Origin: Aristolochia californica
Taxonomy: Eukaryota > Streptophyta > Magnoliopsida > Piperales > Aristolochiaceae
Assembly: GCA_029961685.1 (NCBI GenBank)
Contig: JARWKL010000014.1
Location: forward strand, 24,897,137 to 24,961,136
Reading direction: 5' to 3'
DNA: 64,000 nt
Shown in pieces: positions 52,853-63,581 of this stretch. The notes below the pieces were generated by a model that saw only the letters and a list, made by a program, of their open reading frames with translations, made no database searches and was not told the origin of the DNA. Position 1 is the first letter of the stretch; every line of letters starts with the position of its first letter. The translations under genes were made by a program, and so were the position numbers.

Positions 52853-53465
52853 TTAGTCGACAAACTGGAAATTTGATCTTCATCTTCATCTTCATCTTAT
52901 GCATCTACATGATCTTCATCTTCGAAATGGGTGTTAGTGTGGACAAGTTCATCTTCGAAATCTTTGAAATAGGGTGTTAGTGTGGACAAGTTCAACTTCA
53001 TCTTCATCTTTGAAATTTAAAACCATTGATTTTATTAATTATAAAAATAAGTTAATTAAACCAAGTGTTTGAGTTAACAATATTTTAATTACCACTATTA
53101 AATCACTAATACAATAGAGTAAATAAAAAATAAATATGATTAATGAATAAAAAAGTATTATATTAATAACATAAGATAGATTTTTTACATGGTATTAATT
53201 AGTAATATATTTTGACAAAATTAAAAGTAATTAATTAATCAAATGCATACTTTAATTATATTTTATTTACCAGAGACTTAAATATGAAGTTTAATATAGT
53301 AATAAAATTGAACAAAAATAATAAATAAATACATATACAACTTTATTAATAAACTAAAAAAAAGATTATTCTAATGATGAGTTCGTGCCTTTAATATTAA
53401 AATCATCAAGTTACAAGTTTAGTACATATAAACGACGCATGTTCAAAAGTAATAAGATACAACCA

Positions 53466-53532
53466 TCATTTATCGTTCCACATGGAAGTCGATATGGCAT
53501 CTCGAAATTGTTCGGCTCTTGTGAATTCTACT
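53466..53532 (-). pseudogene. Transposase-like tail, minus strand
   Basis: Reads VEFTRAEQFRDAISTSMWNDK then TGA. It matches the tail at 51797-51860 in 15 or more positions, and similarity continues past the stop into non-coding DNA, so the two are copies of one family in opposite orientation. An upstream stop shows decay. Confidence 0.5.
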
Positions 53533-53619
53533 GCACTCTACCTCCGAAAGCATGTTACTTGGCTACCCACATCCTCAAGACCATCGCAATCGTCGTTGTC
53601 TTTATACATTTTATATAAA

Positions 53620-53920
53620 ATTGGATATGAATTCTACATAAAATTAGGCATAACCTATATATATAATACACGTATAAGATTGGGCATAACCTCTTCTTAA
53701 AATTGAGCATAATATATGTATATAATACCTGTATAAAATTCGGCATGACCTCTACTTAAAATTGGGCATAATCAATATGCATAATACCTGCATAAACACT
53801 CCATAAACACTCCATAAACACTCCATAAAATTGTCTATACATTCCATAAACACTCCATGAAATTGTTTATATACACTCTATAAAATAGTCTAAACACTCC
53901 ATACACTGCATAACATTATA
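53620..53920. repeat. Short AT-rich tandem repeats
   Basis: aaattgggcataacctata-ataata-c-gtata units (53628-53775) followed by cactccataaa units (about 53785-53905). Low-copy, imperfect. Confidence 0.7.
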
Positions 53921-54021
53921 AATAAACTCTATACAATAATCGAACACAACAAAATTAAATGAAATATCACTATCAATTTACAATCGCCCAAATAAAAACT
54001 ATAAATCCATTATAAATTTAC

Positions 54022-54160
54022 AAACTATAATTGTTTCTCTTCATGCTAGTTGTTCCTCGCCCATTTCCCCTTATGAACTGATCTCCAAATCTTCCCCTTG
54101 ATTGATCTTTCTCAGGCAACTCCTTCAATACTACAATTGTTACATCATCCGCATTGCCCT
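54022..54160 (-). pseudogene. Unrecognised putative terminal exon
   Basis: On the minus strand a good acceptor (acttgcatgttag) is followed by a clean frame: GNADDVTIVVLKELPEKDQS, then RGRFGDQFIRG ... MKRNN and a stop, about 46 residues. It has the look of a real last exon. The family was not recognised. It lies inside Harbinger-like element 3, so it could be a captured host exon or part of an element gene. Confidence 0.4.
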
Positions 54161-54494
54161 AACATGCAAGTAAGAACATCCAGAATAAATCCGTGATTAT
54201 GGTAAAAAAAAAAAGGGCCAATTCTTTATTAGTTTACTTTTAACAATCTAAAAATTCTGAATAGGGATATAAATATTGCCCTGATGAGACATTCTCAAGC
54301 ATGCCTCCGGACTCAAAAGTCTCCTACTCCAAAAAAATAAGATTGAAAAACAAAATCTTAGAACAATGGTTGAAATGGCATTGGTCAACAAGTTCTCAAC
54401 AATATCAAAAGCAGGATATATCAATCACAAGTAGTTGTCTATAAGGCAAATCAAATACAACACTAAATTAATAAAAAAAATAGAGTTTAGACTA

Positions 54495-54545
54495 ACCTTA
54501 TGAAATTTGAGAAAAATCAAAGCCGAAGGGTTAAATCGAAACCAC
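54495..54545. repeat. Duplicated leader-like segment, copy 1
   Basis: ccttatgaaatttgagaaaaatcaaagccgaagggttaaatcg resembles 55494-55540 (ccttctgaaatttggggaaaaccgaagccgaagggtgaaatcg). On the minus strand each copy ends in a possible donor (ataag|gttagt, agaag|gtatgt), as a duplicated first exon would. Confidence 0.6.
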
Positions 54546-54896
54546 AAAAAAATGAAAATACCATGTGGTGGATATGTATAACACCCGAATCTCCTCACCA
54601 CATGGCAAAAACATTCCATAGCACTTCAAAAATCCTCAACAACATTCTAAAACATTTCAAAATTAATTAAACTATTTTCACTACTGCATATGCACTAAAT
54701 AATGAGAAAACACACACATCAAGTCCAAATTCACCGAACACCCCTGGTAGAGCCCCATATAACTTCACAGCCACTACGAACTGTACCTCGTCAGTGATGA
54801 GGGTTGGGTTTCGTTGGCTAATAGACGCCCGTGTAGGCGACTCAGCCTTGTTTGAATTGGAGTAAAAAACCCCTAACAAACCTAAACCATAAACCA

Positions 54897-55440
54897 TCAA
54901 ACCCTAAAGTCAAACCTTATCACCTACTAAACTCTAAACCCTAAACACTAATTCCATAACACAATATCCTAAACCTTAGAAGCCCTAAACCCTAAACCCT
55001 ACACCATAATTCCAGGCCCTAAACCCAAAAAACCCTAGAGCTTAAAAACACAAAACCCCCCAAAACCTTAAAAACCTATCACCTACTAAACTCTAAACCC
55101 TAAACACTAATTCCAGAACTTAATACCTTAAAAGCCCTAAACCCTAAACCCTCAACCCTACATCCTAATTCCATACCCTATACCCAAAAAACCCTAGAGC
55201 TTAAAAACACAAAACCCCCAAAACCTTAAAAACCCTAAACCCCCTAAACCTTAAAAACCATAATCCTTAAAACACCCTAAACCCTTAACCATAAACCCTT
55301 AACCCTAATTACAAGACCCTTAAATACCGAGCACCAAACCCTAAAAATAATCCCTAACACGAATCAAGAATTTAGACCCTAAACCGTAACCCTAAATCCC
55401 ACAATTATGCACAAATAACCCCCAATTAGGCACTGAAAAT
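54897..55440. repeat. Telomere-like (CCCTAAA-rich) repeats with a 159-bp higher-order unit
   Basis: Many ccctaaa and variant units lie scattered among other A/C-rich words. A larger block (cacctactaaactctaaaccctaaacacta...) starts at 54921 and again at 55080, period 159. Plant telomeres are CCCTAAA/TTTAGGG; here units are degenerate and interspersed, so this is an interstitial, not terminal, array. Confidence 0.75.
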
Positions 55441-55639
55441 AAATTTAAATCAAATAAAACACTAATTTAATAAAAAAATTAGGGTTTAGACATACCTTCT
55501 GAAATTTGGGGAAAACCGAAGCCGAAGGGTGAAATCGAAGCCTAATCGAAGTAGATATTAAGCAATCGATGCCCAAATGTCCAAAATAGAAGAAAATCGA
55601 AATGGAAATGGGGAAATCGAACGAAATCGGAAGGTATTT

Positions 55640-55990
55640 TTGGGAGAAAGGAGATTATCCAGAGAGAGAAGGGAGTGGGAGGCCGAAAGAGAGAAGAGAG
55701 GGAGAAGACAGAGAAGAAAGGAAGGTCGGGAGGGAATAGAGAGAGAGAAGTGAGAGAGAGCGAGTCCGAGAGAAGAGAGGGAGTCACGAAGACGAGAGAG
55801 GGGGTGCACGAGAGGGCTAGGCCGAGAGAAGACCGAGAGATGAGGTCGGAGACAAGAGAGAACTGAGACGGTGGCCGGAGACGAAGGACGAGATCGATTT
55901 TGGTGGCAGCGATGTTGGGGGCGCAAGGAGACGAGAGAGGGAGTGCAGGAGAGAGGAAGAAAAAATGACAAATGACGACGCGCGATGGGG
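55640..55990. repeat. GA-rich (plus) / CT-rich (minus) tract
   Basis: A low-complexity gagagag-type sequence. Both long minus-strand open frames here (Ser/Leu/Pro-rich) follow from composition alone. It is placed like a transcript leader for minus-strand sequence in element 3. Confidence 0.75.
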
Positions 55991-57815
55991 GGGTGCGAGG
56001 AGAGAGAGGGAAAAATGCGAACGTCACCCGTCCTTCAATTCAAAGAAGATAACAAAGGGCCTTCTTCCACATGATCGAAATTAAACCGTGGAGATGAAGG
56101 ACCCTTTCTTCCCCTGCATCGAGATGAAGCTTCATCTGCGCTCCACTAAAGACTTCAAGTGTTGAAGGGCGTTACGCGGTTGAAGATCATCTCGTCCTTA
56201 CGCGGTTGAAGATCATCCCCCCCCCCCCCGAAGTAATACTTAATCCATGCTCAAAGCTTTATACCCACCAATTTAAAGAACAAGATGAAGGGAGGAAAAA
56301 GAAAGTAGTGAAAATAAATGACAAATCCACCAGCCTAAGAGCAACAAGGAAAGAACCAGGCTCTATTGCCACTAGAACCCAGACAATCAGAAACTCCTAC
56401 GACAGAAATAGAACCATTACAGGGCACATTCTTCTTTAACTTTGGTTTTTCTTTTTTTCTTGAATAAAAAAATTGTAATTAATAACCCAGGAAAAAAAAT
56501 CAACATATACCTGTTTAAACTCATCTTTGATCTGTAAACAGATTCATCACCAGAACCCACTCTTCCAGATGGCACTGATGTAAAGAAGGGTGAATCACCC
56601 AATATGCATCCATCCAGCGTCCAAGCAGGTGGTCTCAAAAAGATTTGAAGACCGTGCAAACTGGGGTAGTTTTGAGCTGCATAATATGATCAACTCTTTG
56701 AGCTGCATTTTAGCTCGAACAAGAGCTTCCACAACACGAGTTTGTCCCTGAAAGTGAAGAACAGCTAAACAACTGCAGAATAGTCTCAGGAACACGAGAT
56801 TAAAAATAAAAGCAATGAGTATATGACCACTGTATATGGTACAAACTCTATTCGTACAAAGAGTATGGAAGGAGGGTCAACAACGGGGATGACTCACCAG
56901 TAAAACCCTATTTTTCCTAGCTGGTGCTGGAGCAATAAGGCCTGGCATGTCAATTATTGTAAGATTTGGACAGTATTTATAATCTATCCTAATGCTTTGC
57001 AGAAAACTGACAAGTTTCACGTTCAAGCCTCATGTTTTCAGCTTCAATGAAACCCTGCAGTCAACAATAGATAAATACCTTGAATCTGTGCATCCATTCG
57101 TAGAACTGGAGGCCGTTTTAACAGCACTGAGCCATTCATTCAGAACTGCTCCGGCTCTTGTCATTCGGGGTAAGCTGGTAAAGAGAAATGGACCCGCTGA
57201 TGTGGAGATAAAACAATTGAAAATCTTACCAAGGGCTTGGAAGTCGAGAAAGGGGGCCATAAGAGGATTCTCTATCTGGCTTTGACCTGGACCAATATCT
57301 GTGTCTGATCTTTCTATGCCATAAAGGCATGCAAACTAACTGTAATATTTTGCTTGTTGCTCTTATTGAAAAGAACGAAGGACAGAAAAGGCAATCCCAA
57401 CTTGAACGCATTATCTCATTAATAATAAAGACATTTTAGCATACAAAATGTTCCAATCCAGCAAAAGCGCCTCTTGTTAGCTGTAAGTTGAGAAGCATGT
57501 CAATTCTAGGCAGGAAAATGTCATCTCGAGAGATAGAAAGCACCTGAAATCAACAAGTTTTACCAGTGCTTCTCTCATAGGAATGTGGAGTATAATTTTA
57601 AGTTCCGAGGAGAATGAGTATGTTCGAGTTTCTTAAATAGATTTATAATCAACTTTAAATTGATATATTTCAAATGGCTAACTGTTCCTCCAAAAATGAG
57701 ATTCAAAAACAGGAAATGAACGTAAAACAAATTCTAGCATAACTTTTGTCGGAGACGAGGTTGCACCGAGGGCTCTCGCATGCAGGGTCGTAATTCATGT
57801 GGAGAGTGATGGGTG

Positions 57816-57820
57816 GGCGG
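57816..57820. repeat. Target-site duplication of copia 3 (left)
   Basis: ggcgg, paired with tgcgg at 63232-63236 (one change). Removing the element and one copy joins the ARC5 codons ...GTKTR | PPITL in frame. Confidence 0.75.
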
Positions 57821-58183
57821 TGTAGAATACTTTAAATGAATTTCAAAACCATATATGAAATTCAAAAAACCAAAAATTGTACCTCCTGACATAGCATCAA
57901 CTTCTGGCGAACAGAGCTTCTCCGCTATCGTCTTCGACGAACAAACGTCTAGTCTACCACAGAGGCTCATCGATGGAAACGGTCAGGCTGCTAGACCAGA
58001 CTCAATTTTATAAGCTCCTCTCCATCAAAGGAGACCACCAAATGACGAGAAACCAAAAGGTTGTAACTGGCGACCACCATCAGTGGAAAACCGTCCGACG
58101 GATAGGTCACTTAAGTGACAGATCATGAACCATCTAGGTGACTGTTCTTGAACGTGCATAATGCTCATTCGGGATCATCTTAT
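57821..58183 (-). repeat. 3' LTR of copia 3 (about 363 bp)
   Basis: Shares gaatactttaaatg-atttc and the block ggagaccacc...gaaaccaaaaggttgtaac...cgaccaccatcagtg with 63071-63231. About 190 bp in the middle (57845-58030) has no counterpart there. The inner limit is set by tcatcttata matching ccatcttaca. Confidence 0.7.
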
Positions 58184-58305
58184 ATATTGTCATTCTCTAA
58201 ACTTTATGTATACAACCAAATAAGAGAAGATACAAATGAACTTAATGGAGTTTTTCATTAACAAATTTGTGATACTAACATAAAGGGAATCTCAATTACA
58301 AAAAA

Positions 58306-61300
58306 TTACTTAATAGAACTGAGTCCCATATGTTCAACATGTCCCTTATAAATAGTAGGTGGTAGACCTTTTGTGAACGAATCAATGATCATTAATCCGG
58401 TACTGATATGTTCCACAACCACTTTGTTTGCTTTGACATGTTCTCGAATAACTAAAAACTTTAGGTCAATATGTTTACTACGACCTCCGCTCTTATTGTT
58501 CTTGGCTAAAAACATTGTTGCGGATTTGTCGCAATAAATTCTTAATGGCTTAGAAATGGTGTCAACAATTTTAAGCCCTGAAATAAAACTCCTCAACCAT
58601 ATAGCCTATGATGATGCTTCAAAACATGCTACAAATTCTGCTTCTATGGTAGAAGTAGCAATCAAAGATTGTTTTGCACTTCTCCAAGAAATGGCTCCTC
58701 CAACTAATAAGAAGACATACCTGATGTCGACTTTCTCGAATCAAGGCAGCCAACAAAATCAAAGTCTGAATATCCAATCACGTCCAGATGATTAGATCGT
58801 CTGTACGTAAGTTTTTTGTCTTTAGTCCCATGAAGGTATCACATGACTTTCTTTGCAGCTTTCCAATGGTCCAAACCGGGATTACTTTGATATCTGCCCA
58901 ACATTCCCACTGCATATGCTATGTCAGGTCTTGTGCAAACTTAAGCATACATTAAACTCCCAACTACGGAAGCATATGAAATATTTTTCATTTGTTCCCT
59001 CTCTAAATTATTTCGTGGACCTTGTTCCAAACTTAATTTGTCACCTTTCACAATAGGTGCAACACCAAATGAGTAATTATTCATACGATATCTCTCTTGA
59101 ATTTTGTTGATATAGGCTTCTTGAGACAATCCTAATGTCCCTTGGGATCTGTCTCAATCAATCTTGATGCCTATGACATAAGTAGCTTCGCCATATCCTT
59201 CATATCAAATTTCAACGAGAGAAATTATTCGACCTCATGAAGTAATCCTAAATCACTTAAAGCAAGTAGAATATCATCTGCATATAGGACTAAGAAAATT
59301 ATTTTGCTCCCACTGACCTTATCTTATATACATTGATCCATGATATTTTTCGTAAACCCAAACAAAGAAAAAACATCATGAAATTTTAAATACCACTGAC
59401 GGGAGGCTTGTTTTAGTCCATATATAGATTTCTTAAGTCTACAAACCAAGTGATCATTCCCCTCTGAAATGAAACCTTCAGGTTGTTTTATATAAACCTC
59501 TTCTTCTAGGTTTCCATTGAGGAAAACCGTTTTCACATCCATTTGAGGCAACTCCATATCAAAATGAGCTACTAATGCCATAATTATCCGAAATGAATCC
59601 TTCTTTGAAATAGGAGAGAAAGTTTCGTGATAATCAATTCCTTCTTATTGAGTAAATCCTTTGGCTACAAGTCTTGCCTTATATCTTTCAATATTGCCTA
59701 AAGAGTTTCTTTTGTTTTGAAAACCCATTTATAGCTAATGGCCTTCCCCCCTTTAGGCAATTCAACAAGATCCCATACTTGGTTTTTAGCTATTGAATCC
59801 AACTCTTCCTTCATGGCATCATTCCATAATGTGGATTTTTGTCTACTCATGGCCTGTGAAAACGTAATAGGATCATCTTCAACACAAATGTCCATGTCAG
59901 ATTCTTGAAAGTACACTTCATAATCTAAAGAGATTGCAGGTTTCCTAACTCTTGAAGAACTTCTTAATGGTACTTCAACATTTTCAGGTTGAGAGTGTTG
60001 AGTAACCAAAATTTATAGGAGTATCCTCATGATGAGATGGTTCTGCAACTATTGGTTGTACTTGAATAATCAAATCTTGATGATTTTTATGAACAACAAC
60101 CAATCTATCAGAAGTTGTAGAAGCAGGTGGAGTACTAGTATGCTCCTCAAAAACAAAGTTACGAGGTTGGCTACGCCCACTAATCTCATCATTCTCAAGG
60201 AACCTTGTATTCTTAGATTCGACAATTTTAGTCGAACGAGATGGACAATAAAAGTTGTATCCCTTAGACTTTTTAGCATAACCAATGAAATGTTCATTAA
60301 CTGTTCTAAAGTCTAACTTTGTCTCATGTGGATTATAAAGTCGAACTTCAACTGGACAACCCCAAACATGTAAATGCCTTAAACTAGGTTTCCAACCTTT
60401 TCCATAACTCGAACGACGTTTTATGAATCACCTTGGTTGGAACCCTATTGAGTACATAACTGCAGTTTTGAAAGCTTCACTCCACAAAGACAATGGGAGA
60501 TCGGAGTTACTAATCATATCCTCACCATGTGCATTAATGTTCGGTTTCTTCTTTCAGCCACACCATTTTGAGACGGTGAGCCAGACATTGTGTATTGTGG
60601 CACAATACCTTGTTCCTCAAGAAAGCTTGCAAAAGGACCAGGCAATTGTCCTCTTTCAGTGTACCTTCCATAATATTCACCACCTCTATCTGACCTCACA
60701 ATTTTGATTTGTTTACTTATTTGTTTCTCTATTTCTGCTTTATAGACCTTAAAAGCATCCGGTGTTTCACTTTTTTCATAAAAGCATATAGAGATACATA
60801 TATCGTGTATGGTCATCAATAAAGGTAATGAAATACTTCTGACCATTGAAACATGGATCATAAGGATCAGTGTGTAAGATTTATAAGACATCAGAAGTCG
60901 TCCTAGCACCTTTCTTGTACTTGTTGGTTTGCTTTCCTTTAATGCAATCCACACATGTACTAAAATCAATAAAATCAAGAGCCTCAAGGACTCCATCATT
61001 AACTAATCTTTGAATTCTATCAATGGAGATATAACTTAATCTCCTATGCCACAACATGGAGGATTTCTCATTTATAACACTTCTCTTAATGTCAACATTA
61101 ATACCATGTATAATAGTAAGACTGCAATCAAACGTAAGGTTTAAAAAAAGTTTGAACAATCCTTCTTCCAAAATGCCATTTCCAATAAGAAAATGGTCTT
61201 TATACAAATGAAAGGAATTTCCACAAAAATTAAAACTGAATCCAAAGGGTAAAAGTTTGGAAATTGAGATAAGGTTTTAAGAAAAGATGGAATGTCCTTT

Positions 61301-61875
61301 CAAGGTCTAAGACAAAGCCAGTATTTTGGACAAGTTTGAAAGTTCCAACTGCCTCTACATGTGAACCCATCTTGTTTCTTGAATAGATGAAACATTCACT
61401 TGGAGTAGATTTTCGTTGGTTCAAGAAACTCTACATGGTGTTGGTAACATGGATTGTAGTACCAGAATCAATCCACAAAGTGTTATAAGAAGCATGAGTC
61501 ATATTAGATTCAAAACACACTAAGGAACACATTTGGCTGATCAGGGTGCTTGCTAATGCCTTATTGAAATTCTCAAATTGTTCCTGAATAGCTTGAAGAT
61601 ATTCCTTGGCTTTGGCACATTGAGGAATAGATCCACAAATACTCTTCCCAACATCAAACTTAATCATTTGGATCTCTCCTAAAGTTCAAATGATGTTTGC
61701 TCAATTTGGGTACTGAATTCTGTGGGTGTCGGAGGTTAAGTGCCAAGTCAAGATCCATGCACCCTAATAACATGAGAAGTTTCTCCTTCCACTCAATATA
61801 ATTTTCTCCATTTAAGGGAACAATAGAGGAATCAAAGGTTGGGACAGATAAAGTTTGAAGAGCTGCAAAAAGTAG
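58306..61875 (-). pseudogene. Copia 3 gag-pol
   Basis: Gag starts near 61875 (LSVPTFDSSIVPLNGENYIEWKEKLLM) and is internally shortened. Protease: LWIDSGTTIHVTN (about 61480). Integrase: LWHRRLSYISIDRIQRLV, CVDCIKGKQTN, IVRSDRGGEYYG and SQNGVAERRNRT (61100-60530). RT: NDAMKEELDSIAKNQVWDLVELP, YKWVFK (about 59790-59720), QMDVKTVFLNGNLEEEVYIKQPEGF and VLYADDILL (about 59290). RNase H: YASVVGSLMYA, IYCDKSATMFLAKN and KHIDLKFLVIREHV (59000-58420). Stops near 60010, 59640 and 59150 and several shifts break the frame. Confidence 0.88.
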
Positions 61876-63054
61876 ATAACAAGCTTACTAAACATATAAT
61901 GAAGCCAAAATTTGAATATTTACCCATATAAATAATCCAAACAAATAAATCAACGTGTCATTATAATCTTTCATGTGGGCTTAGATTATAACATATATGC
62001 GATTTATGTCTCTTTATGATGAGACCTAGAAATTTGTTTGTCAAGGAATATTCTAGGCCTGTGGGCAACTAGAATTTTTTTTTTTAATTATTTCTTTCCC
62101 ATCCTGATTAATCACGTAAATATAACATTTACCCTATGGGATTAAATTATTATATCTCCATGATGAACCACAATTTTTTTTATGTCACATAACTTTATGT
62201 GACTAAACTTAATATCACTAGACATTTGCATAATTAAGAACGTTGTGGCAATTACTCAATTATTCAAATGTATACCAAACATATGACATAAAAATAATTG
62301 ACTAAAATAAATGTCAATTAATAATCTTTATATATAGGTTAACATAAAAATATGCATAAAAAACTGAAGATGCATAAAACTTAAATAAATTTTGCACAAT
62401 TATTAAAATTGCAGAAAAATAGATTATTGAAATGTTAGTATATATATTTTAGGTGTATCCAAAGATAATATATGAGACCGGTCAGACTTATTGGTTACGT
62501 GCGCCCGAATTTCTGTCTTGAGCGCGGGATTGCTTCCCCGCAAGCGCATGATTTTTATTTGGTCTAACTAGTCGACTTGGCCAGTTCGCGGGCGGGTCGG
62601 CTCAGTGAATTGGAACAGACGAGCCGAAATGATTCAACTGGTTCACCCCATGACTCGTCGGTCCGAATAAACCCATACGACTCGATAAAATCCATGTCGA
62701 GTCAACTCGTCCGACTCGTTTCATGTAGACCGATCATGCGTCGTCGGTACGAGTCGACTCAGCCCAGTCAACTCGTTATTTAAATAAAACCGTTTTATTT
62801 AAGTTTCCATTTTTTTTTATTTACGTGCACTGGAGGTCGTCTTCAGCCTCCAGCCACACTCAGAGAGGACGCTCAACGTCCACCGTCACTCTCTGCCGGA
62901 CGTTGCCTCCCATCGGACTTCGACCGCTGTCATCCAATGGCGACTCCGACCGATGCACAGCGCCGAGCGAGACGCCGGTTGGCTCCACAGAGCTGGCACT
63001 CGCAGCGTACGCATAGAGCTCTTCTCCACGAAAATAACTCCATATCAGAGAAGG
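61876..63054 (-). other. Copia 3 leader
   Basis: A non-coding leader of about 1.2 kb between primer site and gag. The part next to gag is AT-rich (61880-62480). The part near the LTR holds many gactcg/cgactc words (62560-62780) and a GC-rich block (62830-63000). Confidence 0.6.
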
Positions 63055-63068
63055 GAGCTCTGATACCA
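63055..63068 (-). promoter_or_regulatory. Primer-binding site of copia 3 (tRNA-iMet type)
   Basis: On the minus strand tggtatcagagctc, a full match to the initiator tRNA-Met primer site, two bases inside the 5' LTR end. Confidence 0.9.
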
Positions 63069-63070
63069 CA

Positions 63071-63231
63071 TGAATGAATACTTTAAATGCATTTCGAAGG
63101 AGACCACCTAACGACGGGAAACCAAAAGGTTGTAACCGGCGACCACCATCAGTGAAAAACCATCCGACGGATGGGTCACTTAGGTGACGGATTGTGAAAC
63201 GTCTAGGTGACAGTATGTGAACCATCTTACA
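63071..63231 (-). repeat. 5' LTR of copia 3 (161 bp, shortened)
   Basis: On the minus strand tgtaagatgg ... gtattcattca. Outer parts match the 3' LTR at 57821-58183; about 190 bp from the middle is missing. Confidence 0.8.
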
Positions 63232-63236
63232 TGCGG
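63232..63236. repeat. Target-site duplication of copia 3 (right)
   Basis: tgcgg, partner of ggcgg at 57816-57820. Confidence 0.7.
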
Positions 63237-63581
63237 GTCTTTGTCCCGCCACCGACGTGGTTGAATTGGAAGCCCATAAGGGCCTCAACGAGGCGCTCTT
63301 GCAGTCGGTCTGGTGGCCGACTAAGAGTACCGCTGGCGCGTCAAATTGCGTATCAAATTGCTGAGCAAGCCTCGTAGTACAATTTTCTATTCCTCCGGCC
63401 AAAATGCCGACAATGAGAAACCGAATGCGCAGTGTGTAAGGGAGAGTGCTATACTCACTGTTGAAGTTGCAGAAGAGACAGGATGGAGAGCACGTTCAGC
63501 AGCTTGCGCGGATGGTAATTGAATGGCGGCCAAATATCGTCTTTGATTTTGAAGGCAGCATACGCCAAAATGGTGGGTCAT

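Larger units (their letters stand above)
52845..56229. mobile_element. PIF/Harbinger-like element 3 (minus-oriented), degenerate
   Basis: Begins ggggggggttagtcgacaaa after the shared taa. It probably ends at the C-run 56217-56229, which is preceded by a doubled acgcggttgaagatcat, although this right end does not pair well with the left end. It contains the transposase-like tail on the minus strand (53466-53532) and a CT-rich (on minus) leader near the right end, the same order as in the element at 34768-36503. The telomere-like repeats at 54897-55440 lie within. Boundaries are inference. Confidence 0.4.
57821..63231 (-). mobile_element. Copia 3, 5.4-kb Ty1/copia element inside an ARC5 exon
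   Basis: Minus-strand element with 5' LTR 63071-63231, primer site 63055-63068, long leader (about 61875-63054), gag-pol 61875-58306 and 3' LTR at 57821-58183. Ends are TG...CA with near-identical 5-bp flanks. It interrupts the ARC5 coding sequence just after the GGGTKTR switch motif. Gag is shortened and pol carries stops, but RT keeps YADD. The 5' LTR lacks about 190 bp found in the 3' LTR. Confidence 0.9.
56511..63420 (-). pseudogene. ARC5: ARC5/DRP5B-like dynamin pseudogene (plastid division), GTPase-domain part
   Basis: ARC5 is a cytosolic dynamin-related GTPase that constricts plastids. Minus-strand pieces: 63420-63232 (QFDTQFDAPAVLLVGHQTDCKSA, the P-loop as GHQTDCKS; then GFQFNHVGGGTKTR after a frameshift), continuing at 57820 beyond a copia (PPITLHMNYDPACESPRC); 57054-56898 (GFIEAENMRLERE ... 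PNLTIIDMPGLIAPAPARKN, with a small deletion); 56747-56511 (TRVVEALVRAKMQLKELIILC, then directly KLPQFARSS, then GDSPFFTSVPSGRVG). About 35 residues around the G4 region are missing between ILC and KLPQF. Splice sites at 57055/56897 and 56748/56510 are still good. No later exons were seen to the left. Dead by several independent lesions. Confidence 0.82.

Noticed and set aside
55542..56027. 161-codon Ser/Leu/Phe-rich minus-strand frame
   Set aside because: It is produced by a GA/CT-rich low-complexity tract; two overlapping frames look equally good, a sign of composition rather than coding.
57734..57970. 78-codon minus-strand frame as the start of a gene
   Set aside because: Its left part is ARC5 coding in this reading only by continuation; its start lies in the copia 3 LTR.
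62577..63016. Arg/Ser-rich plus-strand frames
   Set aside because: They lie in the copia 3 leader; repeated gactcg words explain the composition.
57821..63231. Endogenous viral (pararetrovirus) origin for the RT-containing blocks
   Set aside because: Protease-integrase-RT-RNase H order with LTRs, tRNA-iMet sites and 5-bp duplications marks Ty1/copia; no movement or coat protein was seen.
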